A DNA stretch of 64,000 nucleotides, from positions 186,001 to 250,000 of the forward strand of contig NZ_JAHKRM010000013.1 of assembly GCF_019396345.1 (NCBI RefSeq), given 5' to 3'. This document shows, piece after piece, positions 7,850 through 16,078 of the stretch. The translations under genes and the position numbers were made by a program. Positions within the stretch are counted from its first letter, which is position 1. The number at the start of each line of letters is the position of its first letter. The notes beneath the pieces were generated by a model, which made no database searches, was not told the origin of the DNA, and worked only from the letters and a program-made list of their open reading frames with translations. The DNA comes from Nonomuraea guangzhouensis (GTDB lineage: Bacteria; Actinomycetota; Actinomycetes; Streptosporangiales; Streptosporangiaceae).

Positions 7850-8296
7850 TCAGCCCTTTCTGCTGTTGACGAGCTCGTCCGTCGCCTCCTGATAGGCGGC
7901 CGAGGCCCGGTGGAAGAAGTCGAACAAGATCGCTGACTCCTCCTCAGAATAGCCACTCAGCAGCTCGCCGAGCCGCCGCCGGGTGCCGGCCAGGACCTCG
8001 TCCAGGGACTCCGGCTGGCCGGCCGCCTCCACGATGACCTTGCGCCGGTCCGCCGGATCCTGGACCCGTCGGACATTCCCTCCCTTTTCCAGGCGGTCGA
8101 TCAGGCGGGTGGTGGCGCCCGTGGTGAGGCCCGTCTGGGCGGCCAACTCGCCCGACGTGAGCGGGCCCGCCAGGTCGAGCAGATTGAGCGCGTAGTAGTC
8201 GGTCGCGTTCAGGCCGGCCGCCTCGGCGCTCGCCAGGCTGTTGAGCACCATCGCGCTCAGGTAGCGGCGGAAGACCGCGCTCGGGTCTGTTGACAC
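7850..8296 (-). CDS. MarR family transcriptional regulator
   Basis: A 148-aa winged-helix protein. The DNA-binding part is LTSGELAAQTGLTTGATTRLIDRLEKGGNVRRVQDPADRRKVIV in outline (residues about 45-92), with the standard DxRR wing. GTG start with GAGG upstream. It is divergent from the SnoaL-like gene, and two perfect inverted repeats lie between them; by family habit it represses both its own operon (with the HAD gene) and the SnoaL-like gene, released by a small aromatic or similar ligand. The ligand is unknown. Confidence 0.9.
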   Translation of the reverse strand: MSTDPSAVFRRYLSAMVLNSLASAEAAGLNATDYYALNLLDLAGPLTSGELAAQTGLTTGATTRLIDRLEKGGNVRRVQDPADRRKVIVEAAGQPESLDEVLAGTRRRLGELLSGYSEEESAILFDFFHRASAAYQEATDELVNSRKG

Positions 8297-8318
8297 GGAG
8301 AATCCTCTTCTCTAATCT
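8290..8318 (+). promoter_or_regulatory. Predicted promoter of the SnoaL-like gene
   Basis: TTGACA (8290-8295), 17-bp spacer, TAATCT (8313-8318): near-consensus. The predicted start point (about 8325) falls inside the first MarR palindrome. The -35 box overlaps the start codon of marR, which reads the other way. Confidence 0.65.
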
Positions 8319-8320
8319 AA

Positions 8321-8340
8321 TATCTGCAAGTAAGCAGATA
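8321..8340. promoter_or_regulatory. Operator candidate 1 for MarR
   Basis: Perfect inverted repeat: TATCTGC, 6-nt centre, GCAGATA. It covers the predicted transcription start of the plus-strand gene, an ideal repressor position. Confidence 0.65.
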
Positions 8341-8346
8341 AATCTT

Positions 8347-8365
8347 CAATGCAGACACTGCATTG
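8347..8365. promoter_or_regulatory. Operator candidate 2 for MarR
   Basis: Perfect inverted repeat: CAATGCAG, 3-nt centre, CTGCATTG. Its centre is about 25 bp from that of the first palindrome; the shared half-site core CTGC/GCAG suggests the same protein binds both. Confidence 0.6.
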
Positions 8366-8389
8366 AGTAAGCTATCAGAGGGGTAGAGG

Positions 8390-8836
8390 ATGAACACCAC
8401 GCGCGACGCCCAGCAGGCCATCCGGGAGCTGTTCACGGCCATGGAGGACGCCTGGAACCGGGGCGACGGCAACGCCTACGCCGCCTGCTTCACGCAGGAC
8501 GCCAGCTACACGGCGTTCTTCGGCACCGTCTACCGTGGCCGCGCCGACATCGCGGGCGGGCACCAGGCGCTGTTCGACAGCGTGCTCAAGGGCACCACGA
8601 TGTTCAACGAGATCGTCGAGGTCCGCTTCTACGGCACTGACACGGCCGTCGTGCTCGGCCGGGGCGACGTGGGCAAGAAGCGGCCGGGCAAGCTGCCCAA
8701 GGTGCAGACGTACACGCTGGTCCGCGACGCCGACGGCCAGTGGCGCATCGCCGCCTTCCAGAACACCAAGCGCAACCGGCTGATGGAGGGCTTCACGTTC
8801 AAGGTCACCCCGGCCGCGGCGCCGCGCCGGTCATGA
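8390..8836 (+). CDS. SnoaL-like / SgcJ-EcaC family protein
   Basis: A 148-aa NTF2-fold protein of the SgcJ/EcaC type: N-terminal helix IRELFTAMEDAWNRGDGNAYAACF, then a curved sheet with YRGRADIAGGH and YTLVRDADGQWRIAAFQNT. This fold makes small cone-shaped pockets used in polyketide cyclases, isomerases and ligand-binding proteins. The name 'oxidoreductase' sometimes attached to this family is not supported by visible catalytic residues. Ribosome site GAGGGGTAGAGG directly precedes the ATG. Regulation by the divergent MarR is strongly suggested by the two palindromes. Confidence 0.85.
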   Translation: MNTTRDAQQAIRELFTAMEDAWNRGDGNAYAACFTQDASYTAFFGTVYRGRADIAGGHQALFDSVLKGTTMFNEIVEVRFYGTDTAVVLGRGDVGKKRPGKLPKVQTYTLVRDADGQWRIAAFQNTKRNRLMEGFTFKVTPAAAPRRS

Positions 8837-8898
8837 GATCAACGGATGTGTGCCCGGTCGTCACTCACCGTCCACCTTGCCGGTCTAGCGTTCCCGGC

Positions 8899-9990
8899 AT
8901 GCTGACGCGCAGATTATTCGCGAGTGCCCTGGCCGTCCTGACCGGTGGTACGGTCGCCGTCGTGCTGCTCCAGCCCCACGCCGCCACGGCCGAGCGCCGC
9001 GCCCAGGCCCCCGTCGTCATCGGTCACCGCGGCGCCAGCGCCCACCGTCCCGAGCACACGCTGCTCTCGTACGAGGCGGCCATAGCGATGGGCGCCGACT
9101 ACATCGAGCCCGACCTGGTCTCCACCAAGGACCACATCCTGGTGGCCAGGCACGAGAACGACATCACCGGCACCACCGACGTGGCGGCGCATCCGGAGTT
9201 CGCCGACCGGCGCACCACCAAGACGGTCGACGGGCGGCCGATCACCGGCTGGTTCACCGAGGACTTCACCCTGGCCGAGCTGAAGACGCTGCGGGCCAAG
9301 GAACGCGTGCCCGACCTGCGGCCCGACAACACGGCCTTCGACGGGGTGGCGGAGATCCCGACGTTCGAGGAGGTCGTGCGGCTCGCGCAGCGCCACGGCG
9401 TCGGCGTCTATCCCGAGACCAAGCATCCGACGTACTTCGACTCCATCGGCCTGTCGCTGGAGGAGCCGCTGCTCGACATCCTGAACGCCAACCACGTGCG
9501 CAAGGCGTACATCCAGTCGTTCGAGACCGCGAACCTGCGGGAGCTGCGCAAGAAGACCAGGCTGCCGCTGATCCAGCTCATCACGTTCGGCGGGGCGCCG
9601 TACGACTGGGTCGCCGCCGGCGATCCGCGTACCTATGACGACATGGTGAAGCCCGACGGGCTGCGTGAGGTGGCCTCGTACGCGAACGGGATCGGCGTGG
9701 ACACCCGCCGCGTCGTGCCGGTGGGCGCGGACGGCAAGCTGACGGAGCCCACCACGCTCGTCGCGGACGCCCACCGCAGGCGGCTGGACGTGCACGTCTG
9801 GACCATCCGCAACGAGAACTCCCAGCTCCCCCTCGACTACCGGCTGGGCAACCCGGCCAGCCCCGCCTTCCCGCGCGCCACCGGCGACGTGATGGGCTGG
9901 CTGACCAGGCTGCTCGACCTGGGCGTGGACGGCGCGTTCTGCGACGACCCGGCGATGGGCCGGGCCGTCGTCGCGCGGCGATCCCTGTAG
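8899..9990 (+). CDS. Secreted glycerophosphodiester phosphodiesterase
   Basis: Hydrolyses glycerophosphodiesters to glycerol 3-phosphate and an alcohol, outside the cell. The 363-aa protein begins with a Sec signal peptide (LTRRLFASALAVLTGG, cleavage after about ATA at 30). The GDPD TIM-barrel follows: GHRGAS (H43-R44), the metal-binding pair E70/D72 in YIEPD, and H85. The long loop TTDVAAHPEF-RRTTKTVDG is typical of the secreted GlpQ-type branch. It probably scavenges phosphate or glycerol from lipid or teichoic-acid head groups. Alternative upstream starts would remove the signal peptide from the N-terminus, so this ATG is preferred. Monocistronic in appearance. Confidence 0.92.
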   Translation: MLTRRLFASALAVLTGGTVAVVLLQPHAATAERRAQAPVVIGHRGASAHRPEHTLLSYEAAIAMGADYIEPDLVSTKDHILVARHENDITGTTDVAAHPEFADRRTTKTVDGRPITGWFTEDFTLAELKTLRAKERVPDLRPDNTAFDGVAEIPTFEEVVRLAQRHGVGVYPETKHPTYFDSIGLSLEEPLLDILNANHVRKAYIQSFETANLRELRKKTRLPLIQLITFGGAPYDWVAAGDPRTYDDMVKPDGLREVASYANGIGVDTRRVVPVGADGKLTEPTTLVADAHRRRLDVHVWTIRNENSQLPLDYRLGNPASPAFPRATGDVMGWLTRLLDLGVDGAFCDDPAMGRAVVARRSL

Positions 9991-10005
9991 GCCGGGCGGG
10001 CAGGT

Positions 10006-11541
10006 CTACCTGAGCTCGCGCTTGAGGATCTTGCCCGTGGCGGTCATCGGCAGCGCGTCGCGGAACTCCACGACGCGCGGGTACTTGTAGGCCGCCATGT
10101 TCTCCTTGGCCCAGGCGATCAGCTCCTCCTCGGTCGTGGCCGAGCCGGGGGTGCGGATCACGTACGCCTTGATCTCCTCGCCGTGCGAGTCGTGCGGCAC
10201 GCCCACGACGGCCGCCAGCGAGACCGCCTCGTGCGTCATGAGGACCTCTTCGAGTTCGCGCGGGTACACGTTGAACCCGCCGCGGATGATCATGTCCTTG
10301 GAGCGGTCGATGATCGAGTAGTAGCCGTCGGCGTCGCGGGTGGCGATGTCGCCCGTACGGAACCAGCCGTCCCGCAGCACGTCGGCCGTCGCCTCGGGGC
10401 GCCCGTAGTAGCCCTTCATGATGTTGTGGCCGCGGATCGCGATCTCGCCGGGCCCCTCGCCCTCGACGGTCTTCCAGTCGCCGTCGATCAGCTTCATCTC
10501 GACGCCCCAGATCGGGGTGCCGACCGTGCCCGGCTTGGTGGGCCGGCCGAGCTGGTTGAAGCTGGCCACCGGGGAGGTCTCCGACAGGCCGTACCCCTCC
10601 AGGATGCCGAGGCCGAACGTCTGCTGGAAGTCCTTCAGCACCTCGACGGGGGAGGACGCCCCGCCCGCCACGGCGACCCGCAGCGTGGACGGCACGTCGG
10701 CCCCCTCGGCGTGGACCGAGGTGAGCATGCCCCAGTACATCGTCGGCACCCCGGCGAAGAACGTGACGCCCTCCTTGCGCATGAGGGCGACCGCCTCACC
10801 CGGCTCGAAGCGGGGCATCAGCACGACGGTGGCGCCGCGCAGGAAGCCGGTGTTCATGACGACGGTCTGGCCGAAGGAGTGGAACAGCGGCAGCACCGCC
10901 AGATAGGTGTCGCCCCCGTCACCGCGCGGGAACATCTTGTCGCTGACCATGGCGTTCAGCAGCATGTTCTGGTGGCTGAGCTCGGCGCCCTTGGGCTGGC
11001 CGGTGGTGCCGGAGGTGTAGAGGATCACGGCGGTGTCGTCGGGCGCCGTCTGCACGGTCTCGAACTCGCCGGGCATGCCGCCGAGCGCCGCCCAGATCGA
11101 CTCGCCGTACTCCGACTCGGTCGCCAGCGGTGTGGCGGGCAGCACGAACAGATGCTCGCAGCCCTCTGCCCCCTCGAACCCGGCCTTGCCCCGCTCGCCC
11201 AGCGGCAGTTCGGGCGTGCCCTCGAAGCAGAACAGCGCCTTGGCGTCGCTGTCGTCGAGGTGGTACGCGATCTCCCGCGACTGCAGCAGCACGTTGAGCG
11301 GCACCACCGTCGCCCCGGCCTTGAGGATGCCGTAGTAGACGAAGGGGAAGTACGGCAGGTTCGGGCAGGCGAGCGCGACCTTGTCGCCCTTGGCGATGCC
11401 ACGCGAGACGAGCAGGTTCGCCACCTGGTTCGCCACCGTGTCGATCATCGAGTACGGCAGCCGCATGTCGCCGAAGACGATCGCGGTGCCGTCGGGGGTG
11501 TTCCTGGCGCTGTCCTCCAGGACGATCGACAGGTTGAGCAT
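10006..11541 (-). CDS. Long-chain fatty acid / carboxylic acid-CoA ligase
   Basis: AMP-forming acyl-CoA synthetase of 511 aa. Visible motifs are the P-loop YTSGTTGQPKGAE (about 170-182), the adenine-site segment GYGLSETSP, the hinge and acyl-AMP motif WFRTGDIATRD, and the C-terminal catalytic lysine in TGKILKREL. It activates a free acid as an adenylate and transfers it to CoA. Strong GGAGGAAGG site before the ATG. Upstream is a 14-bp imperfect palindrome, probably a TetR-type operator. Neighbouring GMC and P450 genes suggest oxidation of a lipid-like chain to an acid that this enzyme could activate (inference). Exact substrate unknown. Confidence 0.9.
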   Translation of the reverse strand: MLNLSIVLEDSARNTPDGTAIVFGDMRLPYSMIDTVANQVANLLVSRGIAKGDKVALACPNLPYFPFVYYGILKAGATVVPLNVLLQSREIAYHLDDSDAKALFCFEGTPELPLGERGKAGFEGAEGCEHLFVLPATPLATESEYGESIWAALGGMPGEFETVQTAPDDTAVILYTSGTTGQPKGAELSHQNMLLNAMVSDKMFPRGDGGDTYLAVLPLFHSFGQTVVMNTGFLRGATVVLMPRFEPGEAVALMRKEGVTFFAGVPTMYWGMLTSVHAEGADVPSTLRVAVAGGASSPVEVLKDFQQTFGLGILEGYGLSETSPVASFNQLGRPTKPGTVGTPIWGVEMKLIDGDWKTVEGEGPGEIAIRGHNIMKGYYGRPEATADVLRDGWFRTGDIATRDADGYYSIIDRSKDMIIRGGFNVYPRELEEVLMTHEAVSLAAVVGVPHDSHGEEIKAYVIRTPGSATTEEELIAWAKENMAAYKYPRVVEFRDALPMTATGKILKRELR

Positions 11542-11594
11542 GAGCGCCTTCCTCCCTGTGTGCGACTTGCGCGCCATCATCGCAGGAAGGACAT

Positions 11595-11608
11595 ACCGAC
11601 CGGTAGGT
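11595..11608. promoter_or_regulatory. Operator-like palindrome before the acyl-CoA ligase
   Basis: ACCGACCGGTAGGT: two-fold symmetric except one base pair of positions, centred 60 bp upstream of the ligase start. ACC..ACCGGT..GGT patterns are common TetR-family operators in acyl-CoA and phenylacetate metabolism of actinobacteria. The cognate regulator is not identified here. Confidence 0.5.
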
Positions 11609-11702
11609 GCAAACTCCATAACCTGCCGACATCCGTCGGACGCGGCCTGTCGTGGGTCACACTGAGGGCAGATGGATGTATGGACGCCGTGGTCCACCTG
11701 GA

Positions 11703-11726
11703 GTAAGCAAGTACCAGTTTACTTAC
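11703..11726. promoter_or_regulatory. Imperfect inverted repeat before the GMC gene
   Basis: Arms GTAAGCAAG and TTTACTTAC (7 of 9 matching) around a 6-nt centre, 17 bp before the ATG at 11743. AT-rich relative to its surroundings; a repressor site is likely, but the protein is unknown. Confidence 0.45.
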
Positions 11727-11742
11727 CCCTGGGAGGGGCGCG

Positions 11743-13287
11743 ATGGAGTACGACTACGTGATCGTGGGGGCCGGGTCGGCGGGGTGTGTCCTGGCCAACC
11801 GGCTGTCGGCCGATCCCGGGGTGTCCGTGGCGCTGGTCGAGTCGGGCGGGCAGGACGACAAGCTGGAGATCCGCATGCCCGCGGGCTTCGCCAAGCTGTT
11901 CAAGACCGACTACGACTGGAACTACACGACCGCCAAGCAGAGCGAGATGTCCGGCCGGGAGCTCTACTGGCCCAGAGGCCGGGTGATCGGCGGCTCCTCG
12001 TCGCTCAACGCGCAGATGTGGGTGCGCGGCTGCCAGCGCGACTACGACCAGTGGGAGATCCCCGGCTGGACCTACGACGACGTCCTGCCGTACTTCACCA
12101 GGGCCGAGCACCGCGTCGGCAGCAACGGCGGCGGCGCGTACGGCACGGCGGGCCCGCTGTTCATCTCCGAGCTGCGTAGCCCCAACGTCACCACCGCGGC
12201 CTTCCTCCAAGCCTGCGGCGAGCTCGGGTTAGAGCGGCTCGACGAGCTCAACGGCCGCTCCAACGAGGGCTACAGCCCCACGCCCGTCACGCAGTACCGC
12301 GGCCGGAGGTGGAGCGCCGCCGACGCCTACCTGCGCCCGGCGCTGAAGCGGCCCAACCTGACGGTGATCACCGGCGCGACCGTGGACCGGGTGGTCTTCG
12401 ACGGCACACGGGCCGTCGGCATCGAGCACGGCGGCGGCGCGCAGGTCAGGGCCAAGCGGGAGGTCATCCTGTCGGCGGGCGCGATCGGCTCGCCGTACCT
12501 GCTCATGCGCTCGGGCGTCGGCGCGGCCGACGAGCTGCGCGACGCGGACGTGACGATCGTGCGGGACCTGCCGGAAGTCGGCAAGAACCTGCAGGACCAC
12601 CTGTCGACCGGCGTGTACGTGGAGTCCAAGCAGCCGGTCACGCTGACCAAGGCGGAGTCGATCGGCAACCTGCTCCGCTACATCGTGCTGCGCTCCGGCA
12701 TGCTCACCACGAACGTCGGCGAGGCGGTGGCGTTCATCAGGACCTCGCCGGAGGAGCCCGCACCCGACATCGAGCTGATCTTCGCGCCCGGCCCGTTCAT
12801 CGACCACGGCCTCACGCCGCCGACCGGCCACGGGCTGACCGTCGGCGTGGTGCTGCTGCAGCCAGAGAGCCGGGGCAGGATCGGGCTGAACGGCCGCGAG
12901 GTGGTGATCGACCCCGGTTACCTGGCCCAGGAGGCCGACGTCAAGCGGCTCGTCGCCGGGCTGAAGACGGCCAAACAGGTCTTCGCCACCGCCGCGATGA
13001 AGGCGTACGCGGGCGGCCCGATGGCCCCGTACGCGGGCCCGGAGAGCGACGCCGAGCTCGCCCAGTGGGTCCGCGAGCGCGGCGAGACCCTCTACCATCC
13101 GGTCGGCACCTGCCGCATGGGCACCGACGCCGAGTCGGTCGTCGACCCGTCGCTCAAGGTACGCGGCCTCGACGGGCTCAGGGTCGTGGACGTGTCGATC
13201 ATGCCGACCCTCAACCGCGGGCACACGCATGCCCCGGCCATCATGATCGGCGAGAAGGGGGCCGAGCTCATCGCCGGGCGCTCTTGA
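11743..13287 (+). CDS. GMC family FAD oxidoreductase (choline dehydrogenase-like)
   Basis: Flavoprotein of 514 aa that oxidises alcohols to aldehydes. The N-terminal FAD-binding motif is YVIVGAGSAGCVLANRLS, followed by the GMC signature (WPRGRVIGGSSSLNAQMWVRG) and the second signature ILSAGAIGSPYLLMRSGVG. The C-terminal catalytic region has HPVGTCRMG and LNRGHTHAPAIMIGEKGAELI, with the active-site histidine. Ribosome site GGGAGGGG. The P450 at 13319 follows after 31 bp, suggesting an operon in which a P450 hydroxylates and the GMC enzyme oxidises the alcohol. The choline label is a family name only; the substrate is unknown. Confidence 0.9.
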   Translation: MEYDYVIVGAGSAGCVLANRLSADPGVSVALVESGGQDDKLEIRMPAGFAKLFKTDYDWNYTTAKQSEMSGRELYWPRGRVIGGSSSLNAQMWVRGCQRDYDQWEIPGWTYDDVLPYFTRAEHRVGSNGGGAYGTAGPLFISELRSPNVTTAAFLQACGELGLERLDELNGRSNEGYSPTPVTQYRGRRWSAADAYLRPALKRPNLTVITGATVDRVVFDGTRAVGIEHGGGAQVRAKREVILSAGAIGSPYLLMRSGVGAADELRDADVTIVRDLPEVGKNLQDHLSTGVYVESKQPVTLTKAESIGNLLRYIVLRSGMLTTNVGEAVAFIRTSPEEPAPDIELIFAPGPFIDHGLTPPTGHGLTVGVVLLQPESRGRIGLNGREVVIDPGYLAQEADVKRLVAGLKTAKQVFATAAMKAYAGGPMAPYAGPESDAELAQWVRERGETLYHPVGTCRMGTDAESVVDPSLKVRGLDGLRVVDVSIMPTLNRGHTHAPAIMIGEKGAELIAGRS

Positions 13288-13318
13288 CGTAAGTGACCGC
13301 TTGCAGAAGGCTTGGGTC

Positions 13319-14572
13319 ATGACGATCTCCAGTGACCTGGACATCTCGCAGCTCGTGTTCTGGGGGCTGCCCCAGGCCGAGCGCATGGCGGCCTTCCGCC
13401 GGTTGCGGCAGCTCGACCAGCCGGTGTTCCTGACGGAGCAGGCCGTGCCGTTCATCAAGGGCGGCCCCGGCTACTACGCCCTCGTGCGCCACGCGGACGT
13501 ATCGGAGGCCAGCAGGAACGCGGCGGTGTTCAGCAGCGAGCCGTGCTCGAACAGCGTGCCCGACATGCCGCGCTGGCTGGCCGTGTACTTCGGGTCGATG
13601 ATCAACATGGACGACCCGCGGCACGCGCGGCTGCGCCGGATCGTGTCCAGGGCGTTCACCCCGCGCATCCTGTCCAAGATGGAAGAGGACCTGGCCACGG
13701 CCGCCGCCGAGATCGTGGACCAGGCGATCAAGGAGGGTCCGGGCGACTTCGTGGCGCAGATCGCCGCCCGGCTCCCCGTCCGCGTCATCTGCGACATGAT
13801 GGGGATTCCGGCGACATTTCATGACATGGTGCTTCGCCGGACCAACGTGATCCTCGGCAACGCCGACCCCGAGTACACCGGCATCGACCCCGAGTTCAGC
13901 CGCGTCAACGTGGCCCGGGGCCTGGCCAAGCTGCTGCACGCGGGCTTCTCCCTCAACCGCCTCGCCGCCCGCCTGGGCGACGAGCGGCGCAAGCATCCCA
14001 CGGGCGACCTGGTCAGCCTGCTGGTCAACGGCGAGGAGCGGCTCACCTCGCAGGAGCTGGGCTCGTTCTTCATCCTGCTCGTGGTGGCCGGCAGCGAGAC
14101 GACCCGCAACGCGATCGCGTACGGGCTCAAGCTCTTCACCGACCACCCGGACCAGCGGGAGCTGCTCCTGGCCGACTTCGACGGCCGCGTCACCAAGGCG
14201 TGCGACGAGATCGTGCGCTACTCCACGCCGGTGATCCAGTTCCGCCGCACGCTCACCCGCGACCACGAGATGAACGGCACCCAGTACAAGAAGGGCGACA
14301 AGGTGCTGCTCTTCTACAACTCGGCCAACCGCGACGAGACGGTGTTCCAGGACCCCGACGCGTTCGACATCACCCGCGATCCGAACCCGCACGTCGGCTT
14401 CGGCGGCCCGGGCCCGCACTACTGCCTGGGCGCCCACCTGGCGCGCAGGGAGATGACCGTGATGTTCCGCGAGCTGTTCACCCGCCTGCCGGGCATCAGG
14501 GCGGAGGGGGAGCCCGACTTCCTGCTGTCCAACTTCATCAACGGGATCAAGCACCTGAAGTACACCTTCTGA
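13319..14572 (+). CDS. Cytochrome P450 (CYP125/142-like)
   Basis: Monooxygenase of 417 aa. The I-helix oxygen-activation motif is AGSETT (257-262), the ExxR motif is EIVR (297-300), and the heme-binding loop is FGGPGPHYCLGAH with ligand C369. The C-terminal ending FINGIKHL resembles CYP124/125/142, which hydroxylate the ends of sterol side chains or branched fatty acids; that similarity is from memory. The ATG at 13319 is preferred (AGAAGG upstream) over a TTG at 13301. Probably co-transcribed with the GMC gene. It overlaps the convergent FAD monooxygenase by 26 bp. A close paralogue lies at 19968. Confidence 0.9.
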   Translation: MTISSDLDISQLVFWGLPQAERMAAFRRLRQLDQPVFLTEQAVPFIKGGPGYYALVRHADVSEASRNAAVFSSEPCSNSVPDMPRWLAVYFGSMINMDDPRHARLRRIVSRAFTPRILSKMEEDLATAAAEIVDQAIKEGPGDFVAQIAARLPVRVICDMMGIPATFHDMVLRRTNVILGNADPEYTGIDPEFSRVNVARGLAKLLHAGFSLNRLAARLGDERRKHPTGDLVSLLVNGEERLTSQELGSFFILLVVAGSETTRNAIAYGLKLFTDHPDQRELLLADFDGRVTKACDEIVRYSTPVIQFRRTLTRDHEMNGTQYKKGDKVLLFYNSANRDETVFQDPDAFDITRDPNPHVGFGGPGPHYCLGAHLARREMTVMFRELFTRLPGIRAEGEPDFLLSNFINGIKHLKYTF

Positions 14573-15986
14573 GCGCCTCGGCGAGCCCTTCCTCGCCGCG
14601 CCAGGCGACGAACCCGTCCGGTCGTACGAGCAGCGTCCCGTACGGCCAGCCGTCGACCACGTGCACCGGCACGTCGAGCCCGGTCACCGGCGCCGCGGCG
14701 AACACGCAGAACGTCGAGCCGACCAGGTCGAGCGTGGAGCGTTCGCCGACCCAGACGTGCGGCAGCCGGGAGCCGGGCGAGCCGTCCAGCGTGAGTGCCA
14801 CGTCCTCGGTCGAGGGCAGCTCGCCGATCGTGGCGCCGTAGCGGTAGCCCAGGTGGACGATGGGCGCGTTCACCGCGCCCGCCTCGGCGCGCAGCCGGGG
14901 CGCGTCAGGGCCGCCGTCGAAGTGCAGCCTCAGGTCGCGCATGCGCAGCAGCGACTGCTCCATCGCCAGCACCGCCACCGGGCGCCGCTCGTCGTGGTAG
15001 GTGTCGAGCAGACCGGGCGCGGCCCGGCCCGACAGCACCCAGGCGAGCTTCCACGCCAGGTTGTGCGCGTCCGCGACGCCGGTGTTGAGGCCGAACGCCC
15101 CCGTGGGCGGTACGGCGTGCGCCGCGTCCCCGACCAGGAACACCCGGCCCAGCGACAGCCGGTCCGCCACCTGGGCGCGGCCCCGCCAGGCCAGCACGCT
15201 GAGGATCTCGACCTCCAGGCCGGGGTCGCCGATCGCGGTCCTGATCAGCTCGGCGCTGGGCTCCTGGCCGGTGTGGAACACCCACTCGCTCTTGCCGTCG
15301 ATCGTGATGATCATGCCGGGCGCCGCCGGGTCGGTGATCTCGCAGAGGCCGAAGGTGTACTCGCCGGTCAGCCCGCTCAGGTCGGCGCGGAACAGGATGT
15401 TGTTCATGGAGGGGCCGAGCGCGCCGGGGCCCGACAGGCCGATGCCGAGCTCCGAGCGCACCTTGCTGCGCGCGCCGTCGGCGGCGACGAGGTAGCGCGC
15501 CCGCAGTGTGGTCCCGTCGGACAGCTGTGTGGTCACCCCCTCGCCGTCCTGCTCGACCGAGACCACCTCGGCTCCGTAGCGGACGGTCACGCCCAGGTCG
15601 CGGGCCTTGTCGAGGAGCACCGCGTCCAGCCGGTTCTGCGGGCAGGTGCCGCGGATCCGGGCCGGCGTGTAGTCCATCTTCGCGACGGTCTGGGCGCGGG
15701 TGGGGACGGTCGTGGCCAGGGCGGCCAGGTCGGCTCCCGCGAGCGTGTCAACGGTGATCTTGCCGAGGGTCATGCCGGTCATATTGACCGCCACCTCGTT
15801 GACGGCCTCCTCCAGACCGACCTCGCGCAGCAATTCGGCGGTCCGCATGCCCAGGCCGGTGGCGCGCGGATGGATCTGCGGCCCTGGGCGGCGCTCGACC
15901 ACCAGGGCCCGGACACCGTGGTGTGCCAAGAACACCGCCGCGCTCAGGCCCACCGAGCCGCCTCCGGTGATGATGACGTCGTGCAT
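14547..15986 (-). CDS. FAD-dependent aromatic monooxygenase (PheA/TfdB-like)
   Basis: Class A flavoprotein hydroxylase of 479 aa. N-terminal GxGxxG variant ITGGGSVGLSAAVFLAHHG, the middle DG motif YLVAADGARSKVR, and the second FAD motif GRVFLVGDAAHAVPPTGAFGLNTGV. A C-terminal thioredoxin-like remnant follows, as in phenol hydroxylase and polyketide oxygenases. It uses NADPH and O2 to hydroxylate an aromatic or polyketide substrate, not identifiable here. GAGAGGGGAAG site before the ATG. It is divergent from the TetR at 16079 across two GGGAACA-type sites, so it is almost certainly the target of that regulator. Confidence 0.9.
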   Translation of the reverse strand: MHDVIITGGGSVGLSAAVFLAHHGVRALVVERRPGPQIHPRATGLGMRTAELLREVGLEEAVNEVAVNMTGMTLGKITVDTLAGADLAALATTVPTRAQTVAKMDYTPARIRGTCPQNRLDAVLLDKARDLGVTVRYGAEVVSVEQDGEGVTTQLSDGTTLRARYLVAADGARSKVRSELGIGLSGPGALGPSMNNILFRADLSGLTGEYTFGLCEITDPAAPGMIITIDGKSEWVFHTGQEPSAELIRTAIGDPGLEVEILSVLAWRGRAQVADRLSLGRVFLVGDAAHAVPPTGAFGLNTGVADAHNLAWKLAWVLSGRAAPGLLDTYHDERRPVAVLAMEQSLLRMRDLRLHFDGGPDAPRLRAEAGAVNAPIVHLGYRYGATIGELPSTEDVALTLDGSPGSRLPHVWVGERSTLDLVGSTFCVFAAAPVTGLDVPVHVVDGWPYGTLLVRPDGFVAWRGEEGLAEALRRCTSGA

Positions 15987-16007
15987 GGCGCTTCCCCTCT
16001 CGGCTGT

Positions 16008-16043
16008 GGGAACAGTGTTCCCGTTTGTGGGAACACTGTAACC
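16008..16043. promoter_or_regulatory. Tandem TetR operators
   Basis: Site A, GGGAACAGTGTTCCC (16008-16022), is a perfect palindrome around one central base. Site B, GGGAACACTGTAACC (16029-16043), is a weaker copy whose centre is 21 bp away, two helical turns. Both sit between the divergent FAD monooxygenase and tetR genes. Confidence 0.75.
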
Positions 16044-16078
16044 ACTGTCGTACGATGACGTCCAGAGGGGGTGGCCGG

